Of a stretch of 21,061 bases of DNA, positions 17,593-21,061 are shown in pieces. The notes beneath the pieces were generated by a model. That model worked only from the letters and a program-made list of their open reading frames with translations, made no database searches and was not told the DNA's origin. The stretch's first letter is position 1. Every line of letters begins with the position of its first letter. The translations under genes were made by a program, and so were the position numbers. The stretch spans positions 1 through 21,061 of the forward strand of contig NW_025955553.1 in the NCBI RefSeq assembly GCF_022376445.1. Direction: 5' to 3'. The stretch comes from Fomitopsis serialis. Lineage: Eukaryota; Basidiomycota; Agaricomycetes; Polyporales; Fomitopsidaceae.

Positions 17593-19146
17593 ATTCACTA
17601 CATATTAACGATCCACTCTGTTCCCCAAGAGACAGACACCATTACCAGCGCGAACCTTGACAACCCGCTCTCCGAGGCCACTACCCATGTACGCAATGGC
17701 GCAGAGGGAGAGCTCCACAAGCGGAAATCTATGAACGCGTATGGTCAGGTCAAGTTCAATGATTTACATGGGTTGCTACTCATGGTGAGAATGCGTAGAT
17801 CAATCAGTGTCCCTCCACCGATCATCTTCCTCGTCCACGGCGACGCTGGACAAGTCTCAGACACATGTCTTAGGAAGCTCTTCGTCGACGGGCTCCTCAC
17901 CTTCCATCGACTCAGTGAACCCGTCATCTACTCCGTCTACACCGTCTTCCTTCATGCCAACTTCTACATCATGGAGCTCGGGGTCCCCTGCCCCATTGGT
18001 TTCCATCGACACGCTGACCTCGACCTTTATGATACCCATCATCTATCCATCGACCAGCTTGACGGGAACGTCCACGACCTTCCAGCCAAAATATCTAGGT
18101 CTCATCGCGCGAGTGGAAACGACTACTGTCGTAACCTCCGCTGGAGCGCCCGCCGATGCTAGTCGAGCGCACAATGCGAGTGAATCACTCAGGTTACGGC
18201 TGTCATGGCCACTCTATTAATTCTGTTCGCATGCGCGATGTACTGGATACGGCGAAGGCACCTGGCGATGATCCGTGGCACACGTCTCAGTGAGTCAGAT
18301 TCGCCACCCACTAATGTATGATGTTCCCCTGGCTCATTGTTTCCCGCGGGGCCCTCGGATAGTGAGCTTCTACCCACGAAGCTTTGCGCTTCTATGCCGC
18401 ATTCTCCAGCTCACGATTTGGGAATACGGTCGAGCCCTCAGCCTTGTTGCACGGTCCTAGCATCGAAGAACGATATAGTTTACACTCCCGGTTGAGCAGC
18501 TCCGGCGCGCTCGGGCACAAAAAGCATAGTCCCTGCCGAAGACGATCGGTATTCCTTGACGCGGGGGTCGGTCCTCATGCACCAGGAGTTTCCAGTCTTA
18601 AGGACTACGCCGTCGCAGGACGATTATGTGGGCTGCCCGCAGGTCATGGATGAACTCGGTACAATTGTTCCGTCATCAGTCCTTGCCAGCTCAGTTTGCA
18701 TCTCGCAGGACAGTCCACCGGTACCTGACCCAGCCAGAGGATCTCCTCGCTCTCTTTGGACACATAACCATTATCTCCACCGCCTCAGCACCAGTCTTCT
18801 GATGCTCCGTCTGATCGTGTCGTTCCGATGCCTCAGGCAGTACGGCCTCTCCCGGCGGACCCGAGTTCACGGCTCATTCATCATATCTCGTCTCCGGAAC
18901 GGCTGACTGGACTGCCTGTTAAACTGCCTGCGCCATCGTCCCCTATAGGACCCTCTCACGCATGGCTGGTCCCCCGAACAGGGCACTGTACAACGCACCT
19001 CTCCTTCGCTGCACACCCAAGCCGACTCCCACTGGGTGCGTCCTAATGGCTATCGTATGTCATGGTCGGCGACGGATTCTGCCCGACAGGAGTTTGGCGA
19101 TGCCTACTTGCTCCCGCCGCCGTATAGTAAAGTTCAGCAGGCCTGA
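17593..19146 (+). pseudogene. Degenerate Ser/Thr-rich single-pass membrane protein I (PPPY tail)
   Basis: The pieces appear in the same order as in F, G and H but not in one frame. A Ser/Thr-rich ectodomain (about 17807-18190) ends ETTTVVTSAGAP. A transmembrane helix with stop-transfer (AVMATLLILFACAMYWIRRRH) follows in a different frame (18190-18289). A gtgagt donor at 18290 sits at the conserved juxtamembrane position. The tail then reads AEDDRYSLTRGSVL, changes frame to give VPMPQAVRPLPADP, then changes back to a C-terminus with LLPPPYSKVQQA ending at 19146. At least three frame changes (near 18190, 18750 and 18945) plus a stop or a fourth change near 18493-18525 are needed. No signal peptide is found. 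The membrane anchor, PLP and PPxY features make it a paralogue; the breaks make it a likely pseudogene, though some may be missed introns or assembly errors. Confidence 0.6.
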
Positions 19147-20194
19147 GACCTTCGGCGACCATATATCCCGTAGATGCATAGGGCGTGTTACGTGTTGGAT
19201 GCGCCCGGTATCGACATCGCTCTCCATGTTTCTACTGGGCTTTCAGGTTGGTTCATCTGACAATCCAGACTGCCGCCCACGTTCTATTCTCGTCATTGGA
19301 TACTTGTATCCGGACTCACGAATACTTCGCGGACAATCCGAACCGTGCTTCTTGTTTTGTATCCATGGGACGGGGAAGTTGCGGATGTGCGTTCGCACCC
19401 GTCATGGGCTTGCTACGGTCTAGAGTCGTTCAGACCTCGAGCTGTGTGCTCCTCTGTATCACGACATCACATCGCCGAGATGGCGAGGGAAGGTCAAAAT
19501 GCACCATTTCGCTGTACATATATATCTGATTCGGACGCTGCTGCTAGGTAGGTGGGTGCATGTCTATACAATCGACCGGCGCCACAATCCACTCCTCTGC
19601 GCCATCATGATCCTAGTCCACCGGATATGCATGACCACAGAATGCGATCGACAGTGGTCTGACCCTTTCCTTTTCAGAGGAGTGCTCACGGCGGATGCGG
19701 TTTTGGATGTTGTCAAGGGGTAGGGTCGTCCCTGGATGCGTCCTCCATGGCTGTCCTTGTTGATGATTTCTTGTTCGGGTGCCACTGTCCAGTGTCCACA
19801 GGCCACGATGCAGGCGGTCAGGATGCCACTTGCCATCAATCGGTGAACACCTCCTTTGCATGCGGCTTGTGCTTGTGACGAATGGTCTACTTTGGTCCTA
19901 CATCCTTCAGCAATGTCTGATTTCACAAGGGTGAGTTACCATCCATCGTCAACCCAGCTGTCGTGAATATCCCAGCATTGCCCAGTGAACTGTCAAAGAT
20001 GTGCCGCAATCACATCCTGGATGTACGTCGAACATTTGTTCACAACAGTAGCGTGTGCCCTGGCTGGCAGTTCTCTCTATAGGCACGACAGTCATCAGTC
20101 ATTCGTCGCGAACGCCCTCATCGCTCCCTCGTTCACTCCTTCATTTGCATGTTCTCGAGGGCTTGCCCAAACCTTTATTAGCGCTTGGGGCGTC
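19147..20194. other. Intergenic region, no gene recognised
   Basis: Between the PPPY-tail stop of I and the signal peptide of J. Open frames are short and show no domain. A stretch at about 19499-19530 is T/A-rich (atatatatctg). Nothing else stands out. Confidence 0.4.
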
Positions 20195-21061
20195 ATGCTC
20201 GTTTCCTTTCTTTTCATTCTTCTCATTTCCCTGATGAGGCAGAACTGCCTTGCAAACACCATTCCTCCAAACCCCGAGGCGATCCGCAATTGCGCCACTA
20301 TGGAAAGCGAGAGGGGCTGCTTCACGACGAGGCTTCTCGGGACAACGCATGCGAGAACTCGACAACACCCTGAAGGTGACATTGTTCTTGACACGCTGGA
20401 AATGTGCACTAAACGCTGGACTGTCCTAGGAGTCATATCGTATTCATCCATGGACTCCATCCCATCCATCGCACACCTCGAGTCTGTCACATCTTCTGTG
20501 CCTCAACCATACCGCCGTGCAACGGCGTCGTCCGCCTTTCGTTGGATGAGTCGACCAGTCCTGCGGCCACCTGAAGGCTCCCCATCGATAACAACGCGTT
20601 CAAGAGCGGATGTTATGCTTGTACAGAAACGAGCTGTGGTTACGATCATCACTTCCCCACGACAACCATTTGGTGGACCTCTTCCACCACGACAGACACT
20701 TGGTGGACCACTGCTGGTACGCATGCTGCAGGGGCAACAACAAATCCGTTGTCGAGCGTCACCACGGCTCGGATAACTGTGTCACCTTCTGGCACGTCAA
20801 GCTATTCTATGTTATCGCCTACAAGCACCCATAACACATCCACTGCAGCTGCCACTACAGTGCATAGCAGCGGGGGTCCAGGTGCCGCTTCACTCGGTCC
20901 CCTGCCGTTGAGTCCGCGACCATTGGCACTGTCGCCGTCTTCTTCGTCATCGTCGTCGTCGAGTGCGACTTCATCGCCTACCACAGTCCCTGCCACGTCT
21001 TCATCCTTCTCTAGCATAAATTCATCATCATCGGACATTTCTCGCCGAATGTTCAAACCAC
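20195..21061 (+). CDS. Ser/Thr-rich secreted/membrane protein J, cut by window edge
   Basis: An ATG at 20195 starts a signal-peptide-like MLVSFLFILLISLMRQNCLA, followed by a short segment with two further Cys. A good 54-nt intron (20376-20429; cactaaac branch, tcctag acceptor) keeps the frame. From about 20575 another frame is open to the window end and encodes CYACTETSCGYDHHF, Trp-pair repeats (TTTIWWTSSTTTDTWWT) and a long Ser/Thr/Pro-rich region with a run of nine Ser. The transmembrane and tail exons would lie beyond 21061. The join between the two frames is not resolved; a weak donor gtcgac (about 20550) with the acceptor gtacag (20626) would fit the phase. By composition, position and orientation it looks like the fifth member of the cluster, but without the anchor this is inference. 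Confidence 0.5.

Noticed and set aside
20802..21056. Acidic Asp/Glu-rich open frame on the minus strand
   Set aside because: It is the antisense of Ser/Thr codons of J; such acidic mirror frames are expected opposite tcg/tca runs, and it has no start context or family.

Overview
The window looks like nuclear DNA of a filamentous basidiomycete, probably an Agaricomycete of polypore type. The reasons are that every gene recognised here is cut by short introns (mostly 44-65 nt, GTRNGT donors, CTRAY-like branch sites), and that the gene content fits: a BTB/POZ protein, the reductase part of an adenylate-forming (NRPS-like) reductase, a Mn superoxide dismutase without a transit peptide, and several Ser/Thr-rich single-pass membrane proteins. 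The taxonomic placement is inference. No rRNA, tRNA, CRISPR array or intact transposon was recognised.

Left part (1-4807), all on the minus strand: the 3' portion of a BTB/POZ gene that runs off the left edge and carries an apparent frameshift; a low-complexity, NLS-bearing protein whose stop lies just upstream of the BTB exon in the same reading frame; then a five-exon thioester-reductase gene with no recognisable adenylation or carrier domain upstream of it. A region of about 1.2 kb with two tiny tandem repeats follows.

Right part (6080-21061): a cluster of five related-looking genes for secreted-ectodomain, single-pass membrane proteins (here called F, G, H, I and J). Their plan is a signal peptide, a Ser/Thr/Pro-rich (probably O-glycosylated) ectodomain, one transmembrane helix, an Arg-rich stop-transfer, and a long disordered Pro/Ser-rich cytoplasmic tail. 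A phase-1 intron sits just after the juxtamembrane basic stretch in F, G and H. F and G are on the minus strand and H, I and J on the plus strand, so the cluster is split into two outward-pointing arms. The Mn superoxide dismutase gene (12058-13127, +) lies between the arms. I is broken in several frames and looks like a pseudogene; J is cut by the right edge.

The cytoplasmic tails are the most interesting part. F, G and the broken copy I end in PPxY motifs (WW-domain/Rsp5-type ligands). G also has a class I SH3 ligand. H has no PPxY but has two NPF motifs, one an NPFxD endocytic signal. The five genes could therefore be cell-surface sensors or cargo proteins whose ectodomains vary quickly and whose tails couple to endocytosis or ubiquitination. 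That function is inference from motifs only.

Much of the remaining sequence (about 2.2-3.1, 4.8-6.1, 10.2-12.0, 13.1-14.5, 16.5-17.6 and 19.1-20.2 kb) holds no gene I can defend.
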